Below, one piece after another: positions 27,789 through 36,840 of a stretch of 64,000 nt of DNA. The stretch lies in contig JAURZE010000009.1 of assembly GCA_030653545.1 (NCBI GenBank), positions 1-64,000 of the forward strand, written 5' to 3'. The translations under genes and the position numbers were made by a program. The notes below the pieces were generated by a model. It did not search any database. It was given only the letters and a program-made list of their open reading frames with translations, and was not told where the DNA came from. Numbering within the stretch: position 1 is the first letter of the stretch; each line of letters starts with the position of its first letter. Source of the stretch: Nitrospira sp. GTDB lineage: Bacteria; Nitrospirota; Nitrospiria; Nitrospirales; Nitrospiraceae.

Positions 27789-27950
27789 AGAGCCTGCACG
27801 CCACCTCCACCCTCTCCGCTCTGGATCGACCGGGAAACCGATTGCGCCAGGACTCTACTCGAAGAACAGAGGCCGCTCTCCAAGCAGGAAATACGGGATG
27901 CGATGGCCTGCCGCATTTCCTCCGGACGCTACACACATCACGGGACGTAG
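27789..27950 (+). pseudogene. relic fragment of an RMND1/DUF155-like gene
   Basis: The translation includes SPLWIDRETDCARTL, RPLSKQEIRDAMACRIS and ends at a TAG at 27948. It aligns without gaps to 22986-23124 of the intact gene (there SPIWTDREADLARIL and TPLSEQETRDAMACRIS), offset by 4803 bp. The match fades before 27789 and after 27926. It has no start or membrane anchor, so it is a leftover of a diverged duplicate. Confidence 0.8.
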
Positions 27951-28077
27951 GACCATTGAGTGCTATGTTGATCCCAAGACCCAGTAAGATGCTCCCCGCA
28001 CCCTGAGCCCCTTTTTAGGTATCTCCTCAATTGAAGCCCTGAAATGGACGAAGGCGCCATTTCCTCGCTCCCTGTCA

Positions 28078-28458
28078 CTATTGAACCTCCAGCACAACCC
28101 CGCGGGCATCGTATCGAATGCGGAAGTCTTTGTTCGGCCGGTCCACAGCGCCGGCATTCAAAGCCCTCGCTCCCAAGCCGGGATTCACCGATTGCGTCTT
28201 TGTCGTCATGGTCCCGAAAGGACCCATCTGCGCCGTTGGAATTTCGATGCGCATAGAGGCTTGTCCCGGAGCCTTGGCTCGATAGATCGCCGTTTCTTCA
28301 TCGTTCGAGACCGTCACCATATCCGGTTCGCCATACTGTTCCACCACTTCTGCGCGCGTCGTGACACCGACTCGAATCCACTGCTCGGAGGACCCGGTCG
28401 TGGCGCAAGCCATGAGAAGCATGAGTATGACGCCGCTCAGAGCATGAGAAATTCTCAC
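28078..28458 (-). CDS. small lipoprotein, BamE/SmpA-like
   Basis: A 126-residue lipoprotein. The GTG at 28458 is preceded by a strong GGGAGGTGATCC site. The signal VRISHALSGVILMLLMAC ends in a lipobox. The mature part (VGVTTRAEVVEQYGEPDMVTVSNDEETAIYRA) has the conserved G-x-T-x-x-E-V-x-x-x-x-G-x-P pattern of BamE/OmlA-like domains, which in some families modulate outer-membrane assembly. Divergent from ppk, with two Pho-box-like pairs between them. Confidence 0.7.
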   Translation of the reverse strand: MRISHALSGVILMLLMACATTGSSEQWIRVGVTTRAEVVEQYGEPDMVTVSNDEETAIYRAKAPGQASMRIEIPTAQMGPFGTMTTKTQSVNPGLGARALNAGAVDRPNKDFRIRYDARGVVLEVQ

Positions 28459-28595
28459 CGGATCACCTCCCTGACCACAAATCCCAAGAACGCCAGACAC
28501 CATTTCGTTTACGGTACGATGCTTTGCAAGCCCTCATCATACCGCGAGGCGTGATACCATGCCTCGCACAGTACTGAGGAAGGCGAGACCGTGCC

Positions 28596-28613
28596 AGTTA
28601 AGATTGGGTTAAC
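28596..28613. promoter_or_regulatory. Pho-box-like repeat pair (lipoprotein side)
   Basis: AGTTAAG (28596-28602), ATTG, GGTTAAC (28607-28613), an 11-bp period. It lies 138 bp before the minus-strand lipoprotein start and 175 bp before ppk. Confidence 0.65.
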
Positions 28614-28658
28614 GAATACTCGAGGCAAGAACAAAGCCGACGCGAAACGCGCGAGAAA

Positions 28659-28676
28659 AGTTAACACATATTTAAC
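28659..28676 (+). promoter_or_regulatory. Pho-box-like repeat pair upstream of ppk
   Basis: AGTTAAC (28659-28665), ACAT, ATTTAAC (28670-28676), an 11-bp period. TATCCT at 28710-28715 may be the -10. The ppk start is at 28789. Confidence 0.68.
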
Positions 28677-28788
28677 AAAGCGCTCTTGAGGCATCGCGTA
28701 CGATCTGCCTATCCTAGTGCCGACCGATGTTCGACTAAAGATTGATCCCCTACCGTTGAACCCTCTAGTCAGAAAAGAACGATACGCG

Positions 28789-30882
28789 ATGGATCTGACC
28801 GACCCGTCTCTCTACATCAACCGAGAACTGAGCTGGGTGCGTTTCGACGAACGCGTGCTCGAAGAGGCGCTCGATCAGCGCCATCCCCTCCTTGAACGGC
28901 TGAAATTCCTCTCCATCTTCAGCAGCAATCTGGATGAGTTCTTTATGATCCGGATGTCCGGGCTCTACTGGCAGCAGCAGACCGGCTCCGTCGAAGCCCC
29001 GCCGGACGGCCGCACGCCAGAAGAGCAGATTCTGGCAGTTCACCAGGCTCTCGCCCCCCTCCTGGCCAGGCAGATGGCCTGCTGGAAAGACGACCTACTG
29101 CCGAAGTTCCGCGAGACAGGCATTCAGGCACAGCCACTCTCTGAGATCCCGAGTGAAGCGATCGCGCGACTCCGGGACTATTTCAAATCCGCCATTCTCC
29201 CGGCCCTGACCCCGCTGGCCTTCGACGCCGCCCATCCCTTTCCCCATATTTCCAATTTGTGCATGAACCTCGCCATCGTGGTGCACGACGGCGAGGACCA
29301 TGAACGGTTCGCGCGCCTGAAGGTCCCGCGCCTTTTTCCACGTCTTCTCCCTGTGCCACGTGAAGTCCAACCGGCGAGCGGCTCCGACGGAAACCCCGGC
29401 AGTTTTGTCTGGATCGAAGACGTCATCGCCGCCAATCTGGATCTCCTGTTTCCCGGCTGCCGCGTCGCGACGGCTTATCCCTTCCGGGTCACACGCGACG
29501 CAGACCCCGATATCGAAGCGGACGAAGCGGCCGACCTTCTGCAAGCCATTCAGGAAAGCCTTCGTCAACGGCATTTCGGTTCCGCCGTGCGCCTGGAAGT
29601 CAGCGCGGCGATGCCGGAACAGATCCGGGAGATTCTGGCGAAGAATCTGCATCTCGGCCCCGACCAGATCGACGCCGTGGACGGCCCTCTCGGCATGGCC
29701 GATCTCATCGAACTCACCAAGCTGGACCGGCCCGATCTGAAAGATGCACCGCTGCTGCAGAAAGTCTCACCGCTCATGGCGCGCCAGGATCTCTTCACCG
29801 TCATGCAAGAACGCGATCTGCTACTCTATCATCCCTACGACAGCTTCCAGCCGGTGGTCGACCTTCTCCGTAATGCGGCAGCCGATCCTCAGGTCTTGGC
29901 CATCAAGATCACCCTGTATCGGGTCGGGCTTGCTTCGCCCATCGTGCAGGCCCTCATGCAGGCGCGGGACAACGGGAAAGAGGTCACCGCCCTGGTCGAG
30001 CTACGGGCCCGCTTCGACGAAGAAAATAACATTCAATGGTCCAAAGAATTGGAACGGGCGGGCGTGCACGTCGCGTACGGACTGGTCGGGTTGAAGACCC
30101 ATGCCAAGATGTGCCTGATTGTGCGCCGTGAGGATCACGGGCTCGCCCGATATGTTCATCTCAGCACCGGCAACTACAATCCTGCGACCGCGCGCGTCTA
30201 CACCGACCTCGCGCTCCTGACCAGTAATCCAGCCATCGCCTCCGACGTCGCCATGCTCTTCAACGCGTTGACCGGGTACGCCGGGGAACATCCCTATCGC
30301 TGCCTGATGGTCGCCCCAAGCGGAGTGCGCAGCGGCATGCTCGAGCGGATCGAACGGGTTACGGCTCAACACCGGCAGACAGGACAGGGTTACATTGCCT
30401 TGAAGCTCAACGCCCTCACCGATCCGGCCTGCATTCAAGCCCTTTATCGCGCCTCTCAGGCGGGCGTCACTGTCGATCTGCAAATCCGAGGCGTCTGCGG
30501 ACTGCGTCCCGGCGTCCCCGGCGTCAGCGAACGGATTACGGTCACGTCGCTGGTAGGCCGCTTTCTCGAACACAGCCGGATTTTCTATTTCCGGTTCGAC
30601 CGGGAAGAAGAGGAGCTATGGATGGGGAGCGCCGATCTCATGCCGCGCAATCTGGATGGTCGTGTCGAAGCGGTGTTCCCGATCGAAGCCGCGCACCTGC
30701 GCCAGGCCATCCGTGACGATATTCTATTCCCGCATTTACGCGACACGGCGCACCTGCGCCGGATGAATGAGCAGGGCTTGTACGAACGCGTGGCACCGCA
30801 GCCGGATGAAGCGCCGCTCGACTCCCAGCAGCAAATGCTGGAGCGGGCCGGTAGCTGGAATCAGACTCCGCATGAGCGATAA
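28789..30882 (+). CDS. ppk1: polyphosphate kinase 1
   Basis: Polymerises the terminal phosphate of ATP into polyphosphate, reversibly. The 697-residue length fits PPK1. The N-terminus shows YINRELSWVRFDERVLEEA and the head-domain signature FLSIFSSNLDEFFMIRMSGL. The autophosphorylated His is His438 in KTHAKMCLI, with the second catalytic His457 in HLSTGNYNPATARVYTD. The ATG at 28789 is chosen because the open frame upstream (GTG at 28717) touches the putative -10. Preceded by Pho-box-like repeats, so polyphosphate turnover may belong to the same regulon as the Pit and Pst genes. Confidence 0.95.
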   Translation: MDLTDPSLYINRELSWVRFDERVLEEALDQRHPLLERLKFLSIFSSNLDEFFMIRMSGLYWQQQTGSVEAPPDGRTPEEQILAVHQALAPLLARQMACWKDDLLPKFRETGIQAQPLSEIPSEAIARLRDYFKSAILPALTPLAFDAAHPFPHISNLCMNLAIVVHDGEDHERFARLKVPRLFPRLLPVPREVQPASGSDGNPGSFVWIEDVIAANLDLLFPGCRVATAYPFRVTRDADPDIEADEAADLLQAIQESLRQRHFGSAVRLEVSAAMPEQIREILAKNLHLGPDQIDAVDGPLGMADLIELTKLDRPDLKDAPLLQKVSPLMARQDLFTVMQERDLLLYHPYDSFQPVVDLLRNAAADPQVLAIKITLYRVGLASPIVQALMQARDNGKEVTALVELRARFDEENNIQWSKELERAGVHVAYGLVGLKTHAKMCLIVRREDHGLARYVHLSTGNYNPATARVYTDLALLTSNPAIASDVAMLFNALTGYAGEHPYRCLMVAPSGVRSGMLERIERVTAQHRQTGQGYIALKLNALTDPACIQALYRASQAGVTVDLQIRGVCGLRPGVPGVSERITVTSLVGRFLEHSRIFYFRFDREEEELWMGSADLMPRNLDGRVEAVFPIEAAHLRQAIRDDILFPHLRDTAHLRRMNEQGLYERVAPQPDEAPLDSQQQMLERAGSWNQTPHER

Positions 30883-30920
30883 CGCAGAAATGAATGTGGA
30901 ACTTTAGGTAATCACCAGAT

Positions 30921-31391
30921 CTATGCCACGTCCAATCGCACCAACCGATTCCGGTGCCCTTCATAATCCGGCACAAGACGCTCGTACGATTTCGGCATCA
31001 GTGAGGAAGAGATAAGGAAATCCGCCGATGCCCGGTTGCAGGCAATCGGAATATTCCAGACGACGGCGATGCGCAGCAGCGCTTTCACGTCCGGATCGTG
31101 CGGATGTGGTTCCAGCGGGTCCCAGAAGAATATCAGCACGTCGATCTTGCCTTCGCTGATCTTCGCGCCGATCTGTTGATCCCCGCCTAGCGGTCCGCTC
31201 TGCAACCTGGTCACCGGCAGATCTAGTTCCGTCGCGAGCAGCTTGCCGGTCGTCCCGGTTGCGATGAGATGATGCCCGGCCAGCGCCTCACGGTTAAACT
31301 TCGCCCAGGCCAGGAGATCCTGCTTCTTATTATCGTGCGCCACAATCGCAATCGTTTTCTCGTCCGCCATCGACACCGTATTGTTGTTCAT
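30921..31391 (-). CDS. mgsA: methylglyoxal synthase
   Basis: Converts dihydroxyacetone phosphate to methylglyoxal, releasing inorganic phosphate; the enzyme family is inhibited by phosphate. The 156-residue product has the MGS fold with [29 protein letters not shown] (phosphate-binding), [20 protein letters not shown] (catalytic Asp) and [13 protein letters not shown]. The ribosome site GAGGAGAAG precedes ATG at 31391. It may be in one transcript with the small membrane gene and the 31755-32558 gene. Its phosphate-releasing reaction fits the phosphate theme of this region. Confidence 0.94.
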   Translation of the reverse strand: MNNNTVSMADEKTIAIVAHDNKKQDLLAWAKFNREALAGHHLIATGTTGKLLATELDLPVTRLQSGPLGGDQQIGAKISEGKIDVLIFFWDPLEPHPHDPDVKALLRIAVVWNIPIACNRASADFLISSSLMPKSYERLVPDYEGHRNRLVRLDVA

Positions 31392-31543
31392 CGCTTCTCC
31401 TCGGTCATGAATCTACGGACTTTCCAGCACCGTTCTTCCCGAAGTATGGCAGGCTCTTGTTACGAATGGATTTCATGCCAAACGCCGCTGCGGGATCCAG
31501 CACTTACGCGGGTATCAGCCGGCCGTAAACAACCGTGGACCAG

Positions 31544-31678
31544 CTAAACGAGTGACTTGGGACGCTCACACCACCGGCCCGGCTTCATGACCGTACCCAT
31601 GGCCAGAACAACAAGAATGCCGGCAAAGAGCACCAGCGTCACCATGAGAAAGAACGCACCGCGCAGATTGGGAAGCAT
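31544..31678 (-). CDS. 44-residue single-pass membrane protein
   Basis: A short gene with a perfect AAGGAGGT ribosome site 8 bp before its ATG at 31678. The product has one long hydrophobic helix (GAFFLMVTLVLFAGILVVLAM) after a basic-flanked N-terminus and a polar, basic tail with a single Cys (MKPGRWCERPKSLV). It follows the 31755-32558 gene by 76 bp and precedes mgsA by 152 bp on the same strand. No family is recognised. The strong ribosome site and helix make it more than chance. The remainder of 31392-31754 holds no other gene. Confidence 0.65.
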   Translation of the reverse strand: MLPNLRGAFFLMVTLVLFAGILVVLAMGTVMKPGRWCERPKSLV

Positions 31679-31754
31679 GCAGGCTCACCTCCTTGCCGTT
31701 CGTCATGTTGTTCACACTGACCCGCGCCACGGCCGGAACACTTCCGGCTTCACC

Positions 31755-32558
31755 CTATTCAAGATACTGTTCCGGATCGAGGACGATCTTCTCGATCGGA
31801 CCGTCTGACGGAATCGTCAGAAGATGGAGCTGGCCGCCCACCGCGCCGTTCTCCATCTGGAATGTCTCTGCGTGATCGATCGTCGCTCGCACCGCAAGCT
31901 TGTACAAAACCTTTGCATCGTCGAGGCTGAATGCCGACAAGAAGCAATGGTCCTCTGCGCGCAGGCGATTCGCCTCGATCGCCCGACTGACTTCGGGTCG
32001 CTGCTTGTCCCGTTCAAAGTGGCCGCTCGTATCCAGCAAGAGCGCCGCAACACGCTCCTCTCCCAGGAATCGTACCCCACAGCCGTCGAAACTGAGCTTC
32101 CCGACCGGCGCCGTTTTGACGCTCCAGAGCCCTTTGCGGTTCTTCTCCCAGCGCAGCTCTCGAACCGCGGCCATCGGCGTGGCGCCATCAAACCCGGCCA
32201 CTGCGACAAACGCGATGTGGGGGTTCGCCGGAGCCGGCAGTGCCGCCGCCGGAGTTGTGCCCGGCCCCTGCTGTTCCCGGTACCTGTCGAACAGTTTGCG
32301 AATGAGAAGGTCCGCCTGTGCATCGACCGACAGCGGCTTACGCGACCGGGAGAGGGTCTTGCAAACAGCCTGAAACTGCTGATGCAGGGAAAGCCGTTCG
32401 CCATACCACCCCTCAAAAGCCGCCACCGTCCGCTGACTGGGCATACAGGTTTTTTCTATTCGGGAAGGGTTAGGGGCGCCGGATCCCCAGAGCACGGTGT
32501 CGGCTCCGAGCATGATGCCGGTGGAAGTGAGAAAGATTCCGATCAACGTCCCAAACAT
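31755..32558 (-). CDS. exported hypothetical protein, possibly Ntn-hydrolase-like
   Basis: A 267-residue protein with a hydrophobic N-terminus (MFGTLIGIFLTSTGIMLGADTVLWG) that may be a signal or anchor. The body alternates beta-strand-like segments (NPHIAFVAVAGFDGATPMAAVREL, VAALLLDTSGHFE), and the start GADTV... resembles the first strand of 20S-proteasome-like enzymes, but the nucleophile cannot be assigned. I do not name a function. It heads a possible three-gene run (this gene, the 44-residue protein, mgsA). Pho-box-like repeats lie 94-131 bp upstream. Confidence 0.6.
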   Translation of the reverse strand: MFGTLIGIFLTSTGIMLGADTVLWGSGAPNPSRIEKTCMPSQRTVAAFEGWYGERLSLHQQFQAVCKTLSRSRKPLSVDAQADLLIRKLFDRYREQQGPGTTPAAALPAPANPHIAFVAVAGFDGATPMAAVRELRWEKNRKGLWSVKTAPVGKLSFDGCGVRFLGEERVAALLLDTSGHFERDKQRPEVSRAIEANRLRAEDHCFLSAFSLDDAKVLYKLAVRATIDHAETFQMENGAVGGQLHLLTIPSDGPIEKIVLDPEQYLE

Positions 32559-32651
32559 GATGGTTTCATCCTATCGCAGGCTCATCACCAACAGGTTGCA
32601 GCCGGTTCAAGATCGCGTTAACCGTCCGCATTCCATAACAGGCAAGGATAA

Positions 32652-32689
32652 TTAACACATCCGTTACAACAACCCGAGCGGCGCGTAAC
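32652..32689. promoter_or_regulatory. Pho-box-like repeats between the 31755 and 32717 genes
   Basis: TTAAC (32652), GTTAC (32663) and GTAAC (32685) lie 11 and 22 bp apart on the same phase, with a CGTTAAC at 32616-32622 out of phase. TATATA at 32701-32706 is near the plus-strand gene. The site sits between divergent genes and could serve either. Confidence 0.55.
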
Positions 32690-32716
32690 AGCTTCTCCTC
32701 TATATATCTCTCCGCG

Positions 32717-33298
32717 ATGTCTACAACCAACCCGCCGGCTCGTTTCATTACATCGACAGGTAGCCTGCGCCGACAGGCAGTAGTTCAGGCCATCCTATGG
32801 CCGCTTCTCACCGGGTTGTTGCTCGTCACGGCTTCCTGCGGGGATTTGCAGGATCCGGCCTCCGGAACGCAAGGGGCCTCTTCTACACAACCGTCCGTCA
32901 CCCCGGTTTCCGGACAACAGACCGGAGATACCGCGACGCCCGGCGCTGATGCCCCCGCGGTTCCCGCTGAACCGGCTCCCTCACTCCCGTCGCCGGAAAC
33001 CTCCCAGCTTCCGACAGAGACGCCCTCCGGCGCGCCGCCTCAAGCCCTGGCGTTGGAGAAGCCTGAGACGCAGCCCATCACATTCGAATGGAACCCGAGC
33101 CCTTCCGGCGATGCAGTAGGATACAAGATCCTGATCTCGACGATGTCTGCCACAACCCAATATACATTCCAAACCGGCCCTGAAACCCGCCTCACCGTAG
33201 ACCTCCCGAAAGGGGAGAGCTACTACGCAACCCTATTCGCCTTCAATAGCGCCGGGCAAAGTCCGCGGACCGACTACATACGATTCGATCTGTTCTGA
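32717..33298 (+). CDS. lipoprotein with fibronectin-type III domain
   Basis: A 193-residue lipoprotein. The signal (residues about 20-41: VVQAILWPLLTGLLLVTASC) has a lipobox ending VTASC. A long Pro/Ser/Thr/Ala linker (about 45-110) leads to a single fibronectin III domain (ITFEWNPSPSGDAVGYKILIS through YYATLFAFNSAGQSP). Such domains bind polymers or proteins outside the cell. The putative -10 TATATA ends only 10 bp before the start codon, so the leader would be very short. No catalytic motif is visible. Confidence 0.75.
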   Translation: MSTTNPPARFITSTGSLRRQAVVQAILWPLLTGLLLVTASCGDLQDPASGTQGASSTQPSVTPVSGQQTGDTATPGADAPAVPAEPAPSLPSPETSQLPTETPSGAPPQALALEKPETQPITFEWNPSPSGDAVGYKILISTMSATTQYTFQTGPETRLTVDLPKGESYYATLFAFNSAGQSPRTDYIRFDLF

Positions 33299-33403
33299 TT
33301 CCTGCCACAATCAGCGTGACCGGGAAGGGCCTAAGAAGGCCGGCGAGGAGCAGTCCTGCCCACCAGGCAGACTCCTGAAGAATCCGTTTTTCTGTACGCA
33401 CCG

Positions 33404-35224
33404 TCAGTGCGCTGCTGGGGCGAACATTTGAGCCTGGTTCTGCAGGATTGCGTCGAGCCTGATTCGGGATTGGCTCTGAAGACGTTTCACGTCATCTATC
33501 GCAAGGAGCGGATCGGCAAACGCCTGGTCGGACGGAGCGATCGGGGCCAGCGAAAACATGCTTAAGGCAGAGCGCTTCGCAGCCGGTTTGTTCTTCCAAG
33601 GGTTATAGAGCGGGTCGCCGACCAGCACCATACGCCAGCTCACCCAACGGCTGGTCAGATAATAGGACTCGACCAAGGAGTACTGGCCGGTCATGAGCAG
33701 CGCAGCGAATTCGAGCGGCTCTGGGAACGCATCCAGGTAGGGCTCCCCGACTGAGCCGAGCGTCGCGGTAATCCCGTGATCCAACGCATTCTTGCACCAG
33801 CCTGCCTCTCCGTGGCGGTGGAGACTCACGGCTTCGCCGGACGCCATGTGGTACCCGATCGCGCCGGTCCGGAAGGTAAAGGCATCTTCATATTGTCTCA
33901 GCCGGTACCAGCCCGCATAGAACGCGACGTCCGGCGCGGCGCCGGGACGCTCAAACCGCGCCTCCGTGTTGTCCAGTTGCGAGCGGTACATCGTGTGCTG
34001 CGTGACAAACTGATGCAAGTCCCGCAGGCTTTGATCGTAGCGGCCATACGTATCGGACGGATCCTTGACCGGCATTCCACGCGCGTCCAGATAGACCGTG
34101 CCGTTCAGCCCCTGCCGCTCCGCTTCCATCGCGCGATCCACCAAGCGGCTCGCCAGATCGGCTGTCGAAGCATCGAGCCGGCCCACCATGAGAACAGGGA
34201 TCTCTCGATGTCCCCCTCCGGATTTCTTGAACGCATGGTACAGCGGATTCGCCCGGCGCCAGGCCGCGCCGTACAGCGACCGATCCCACCAGAGCAGACT
34301 CAGTTCACTATCGACACTGGCGTCGCCATGTTCCTCCGACAACCGGCTCTGTTCCATCGCGGCCAAACCGAACACTCCGTAAGTTCCGTACACCTGTTCG
34401 ATCCGCTGATAGAACTCGCTCCGCCGGTCTCGCACCGGAAGGTCCAACGATCCGAGCAGCAATTGCAATCCCTCCGCCTGCTGCCCTCGCGCCTGCCTGG
34501 CAGTCTCGCTCTCGGAACTCTGCCCGCCCCGGCGCATCTCGTGCTGCAGTTGCGAGAGCCCAGCCACCCCCTGGTGGTCCCGAACAATGGCCTCTAGTCG
34601 TGAAGACCACTGCGCATCGGCCGGCGGCTTCAGCTGTCGCACCCGTCCGGCGGAGGCTTGAACGGCCTCATCGACGCGCAGCAAGAAGGCGATGTGGCGT
34701 TCATAGGTGACGGGATCCTCAGCCTGCGGCGCGGCCTGAGCAGAAGCAGGCGCAGAGCCGGAACTCGCCGCGATGGCACCGGCCCGGCGCTCAAGATCCT
34801 CCAGCCGCGTCCGCGCGGCCCCGAGCCTGGCAGTGGCATCGCGACGCCAGCGCTCTTCGTCGTCCGTGAGCCTCGGCGCGGCGACGCGGAGCGGAACACC
34901 GAAGACCGTCACGACGACACGAATCGCTTTATGAATATCCCGCGCGTGGAGCGTCTGCCGGAGAGGCGCCGCCAGCCGGCGCTCATAGTCCTCCCGGCTC
35001 ATGGTGTCGTCGAGGGGAAGATCCAGTTCGACGATGTGCTGCGCGGGAATTCCCCGGCGCGTCGCATAATGTTGTGCGACCGAGAGACTCTCACGGCTAT
35101 TGACGTTAGCAACAATCACGACCTGATTCGGGGAGAGCTCCGCTCGAGCAGTAGGAATATCGAACAACAAGATCAGGCCCTGGAGAATCAACACAAATCC
35201 AATGAGGAGCACCGAAGCAGACAT
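33404..35224 (-). CDS. TIGR03790 family protein, exported
   Basis: A large protein of about 606 residues (length depends on the start; 35224 chosen, with GGGGAGGG upstream). It begins with a hydrophobic signal (SVLLIGFVLILQGLILLFDI) and then ELSPNQVVIVANVNSRESLSVAQHYATRRGIPAQHIVELDLP, the hallmark of the TIGR03790 family, whose function is unknown. A helix-rich insert rich in Ala and Glu (LGAARTRLEDLERRAG) is followed by conserved blocks (LMVGRLDASTADLA, GYHMASGEAVSL, GDPLYNPWKN). It is probably exported; no catalytic residue can be pinned. Confidence 0.78.
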   Translation of the reverse strand: MSASVLLIGFVLILQGLILLFDIPTARAELSPNQVVIVANVNSRESLSVAQHYATRRGIPAQHIVELDLPLDDTMSREDYERRLAAPLRQTLHARDIHKAIRVVVTVFGVPLRVAAPRLTDDEERWRRDATARLGAARTRLEDLERRAGAIAASSGSAPASAQAAPQAEDPVTYERHIAFLLRVDEAVQASAGRVRQLKPPADAQWSSRLEAIVRDHQGVAGLSQLQHEMRRGGQSSESETARQARGQQAEGLQLLLGSLDLPVRDRRSEFYQRIEQVYGTYGVFGLAAMEQSRLSEEHGDASVDSELSLLWWDRSLYGAAWRRANPLYHAFKKSGGGHREIPVLMVGRLDASTADLASRLVDRAMEAERQGLNGTVYLDARGMPVKDPSDTYGRYDQSLRDLHQFVTQHTMYRSQLDNTEARFERPGAAPDVAFYAGWYRLRQYEDAFTFRTGAIGYHMASGEAVSLHRHGEAGWCKNALDHGITATLGSVGEPYLDAFPEPLEFAALLMTGQYSLVESYYLTSRWVSWRMVLVGDPLYNPWKNKPAAKRSALSMFSLAPIAPSDQAFADPLLAIDDVKRLQSQSRIRLDAILQNQAQMFAPAAH

Positions 35225-35418
35225 GGGGCTCCGACCCTCCCCTCTCAAACAGTCGCTTCGCAACATCTTTAGCCTTTGCCTCTCAAGGCCGGTGCCAGGA
35301 TTGCCCAAGACCAGGCCCGCTCTACTCGAAATTTACGCATCGGTAATCCGCCTCTAACTCTGCCGCAACGCCGGGTTTGTAGACTGTACACAATACAACA
35401 ATATAAAGGGAGGAACAG

Positions 35419-35802
35419 ATGGTCACAGTCGGACAATTGATGAAGAAGGAACTGATTACAGTGGACGCCGGGACATCAGTCATCGACGCGGCGAAGCTCA
35501 TGAAAACCTGCAACGTGTGCAGCGTGCTGATCGCGGAGAAGGGGCGCATCATCGGCATCGTCACGGAATCGGATATCGTGAAAAAGGTCATCGGCTCAGA
35601 CCGCGGTCCGTACTTCGTTCCGGTGGAAGACATCATGAGCACCCCGGTCGTCGGGATTGAAGAGCGAAGACCTCTCACAGAAGCGGCAGACTTGATGAAC
35701 AAGCACCGGACCCGCCATCTGGGAGTCATGAAGGGTGGATCGGTCATCGGGATTTTGTCCGTCCGTGACTTACTCCAGCCGGTTTCTGTCGACGAATTCT
35801 AA
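35419..35802 (+). CDS. CBS-domain-pair protein
   Basis: A 127-residue protein consisting of two CBS domains (about 4-60: VGQLMKKELITVDAGTSVIDAAKLM, and 70-125: VEDIMSTPVVGIEERRPLTEAADLMNKH). Such pairs bind adenine nucleotides and serve as energy or redox sensors; stand-alone pairs often control partner proteins. The ribosome site GGGAGGAAC precedes ATG at 35419. It stands alone, with no partner gene next to it. Confidence 0.85.
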   Translation: MVTVGQLMKKELITVDAGTSVIDAAKLMKTCNVCSVLIAEKGRIIGIVTESDIVKKVIGSDRGPYFVPVEDIMSTPVVGIEERRPLTEAADLMNKHRTRHLGVMKGGSVIGILSVRDLLQPVSVDEF

Positions 35803-36106
35803 CCCCCTCAATCCCTTCCCGTCTCAAACTTGTCATACCCTGCTCTCCTGCAACTCTCGCGGGAGGGCGGTGTCTATCTATGTCGTGAACCATGGGTGCC
35901 GGACAGGAATGACGCAGGCAGGGCGAGGAGCCTGTCCGACATTGCCTTCGTGACGAGGCGAAGGAGATGTGATCAGCTGCGAGGCCGCAGGCCGGGAAAC
36001 ACCGGAGGCGTATCCCTGAATACGCTGAGGATTTTTTCTGGCCGAGAACGACGCAGATGGTGACAGATCATTCGCCGCAGTAGAACGGTCAGTGTCGGAG
36101 AGGCTC
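35803..36106. repeat. intergenic region with inverted repeats, possible dispersed repeat
   Basis: About 300 bp without a supported gene. CGGACAGG (35900-35907) and CCTGTCCG (35931-35938) are perfect inverted repeats, and CCTTCG/CGAAGG form another short hairpin nearby. Non-coding with this symmetry, it may be a dispersed intergenic element. Only one copy is in the window. Confidence 0.3.
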
Positions 36107-36826
36107 CTAATTCCGCAATTTATACCCGACACCGCGCACCGTCACGATCAAGGCAGGATGAGTCGGATCGATTTCGATCTTGTGGCGGAGCGAGTGGATA
36201 TGGACGTCCAGCGCATGTTCTTCCAGCGCATAGCCCTCGCCCCACACGCGATTCAGCATTTCCTGGCGTGAAAAGACACGGCTGGGAGACTCTAAAAACT
36301 GGCGGAGGATTTGGAATTCTTTCGGCGTCAGTTCAACCTGGCGCCCTTGCACAGTCACCTCATGCCGATCGAGGTCCATCTTCACATCGCCGACCCCATA
36401 GTGCATGGGGGTACCGCTGGATGTGTCACGCCGTCTCAGAATGGCACGGACTCGCGCGACAAGTTCACGGGTACTCTGGCTGCACACAACCAGATCGATC
36501 CCGCGATCGTAGTCCTGCACACATTCGTCTTCACTACAAACCGGCACAGTGTCATCTATGGCAACGATGGGAACCGTCGCCAATGTCCGAAGGTTACGCA
36601 GATTCGAGGTGGTCCCGGTTTGACGATCAATGACAATCAGGGAGGGCACCGACGCCTTCGCCTCGGTAAACGCCGCCGACTCAGTCGTCACGACCGTGCC
36701 GCGGTAGCCATTACTCTCCAGCGCTTTCTTCAGCGATTGCGCGAACGAATCCGTCCGAACGAAGATGAGGATGGATTCAGGAGGCTGGGCGGAGCTTGAT
36801 ATGGTTGCATGCATCGCGATGCCCAC
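36107..36826 (-). CDS. PhoB/OmpR-like regulator with degenerate receiver
   Basis: A 239-residue transcription factor. The winged-helix domain (about 145-238) is intact (ELTPKEFQILRQFLESPSRVFSRQEM, DVHIHSLRHKIE, VRGVGYKL). The receiver is unusual: the acidic pair after ILIF is replaced by VRTD, the phospho-acceptor Asp67 remains in LIVIDRQTG, but the conserved Lys near 115 is replaced (VVCSQSTREL). Normal phosphorylation is therefore doubtful. It starts at GTG 36826 or ATG 36814. Four 11-bp-phased repeats lie just upstream, suggesting autoregulation, and pstS is divergent. It is a second candidate, besides the 7346 protein, for the regulator of these sites. Confidence 0.88.
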   Translation of the reverse strand: MGIAMHATISSSAQPPESILIFVRTDSFAQSLKKALESNGYRGTVVTTESAAFTEAKASVPSLIVIDRQTGTTSNLRNLRTLATVPIVAIDDTVPVCSEDECVQDYDRGIDLVVCSQSTRELVARVRAILRRRDTSSGTPMHYGVGDVKMDLDRHEVTVQGRQVELTPKEFQILRQFLESPSRVFSRQEMLNRVWGEGYALEEHALDVHIHSLRHKIEIDPTHPALIVTVRGVGYKLRN

Positions 36827-36840
36827 ATTACGGCCTCGCA

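Noticed and set aside
31436-31485. GTTACG followed by ATTTCATG upstream of mgsA as a separate Pho-like site
   Set aside because: Only one unit matches the core; the second is too poor.
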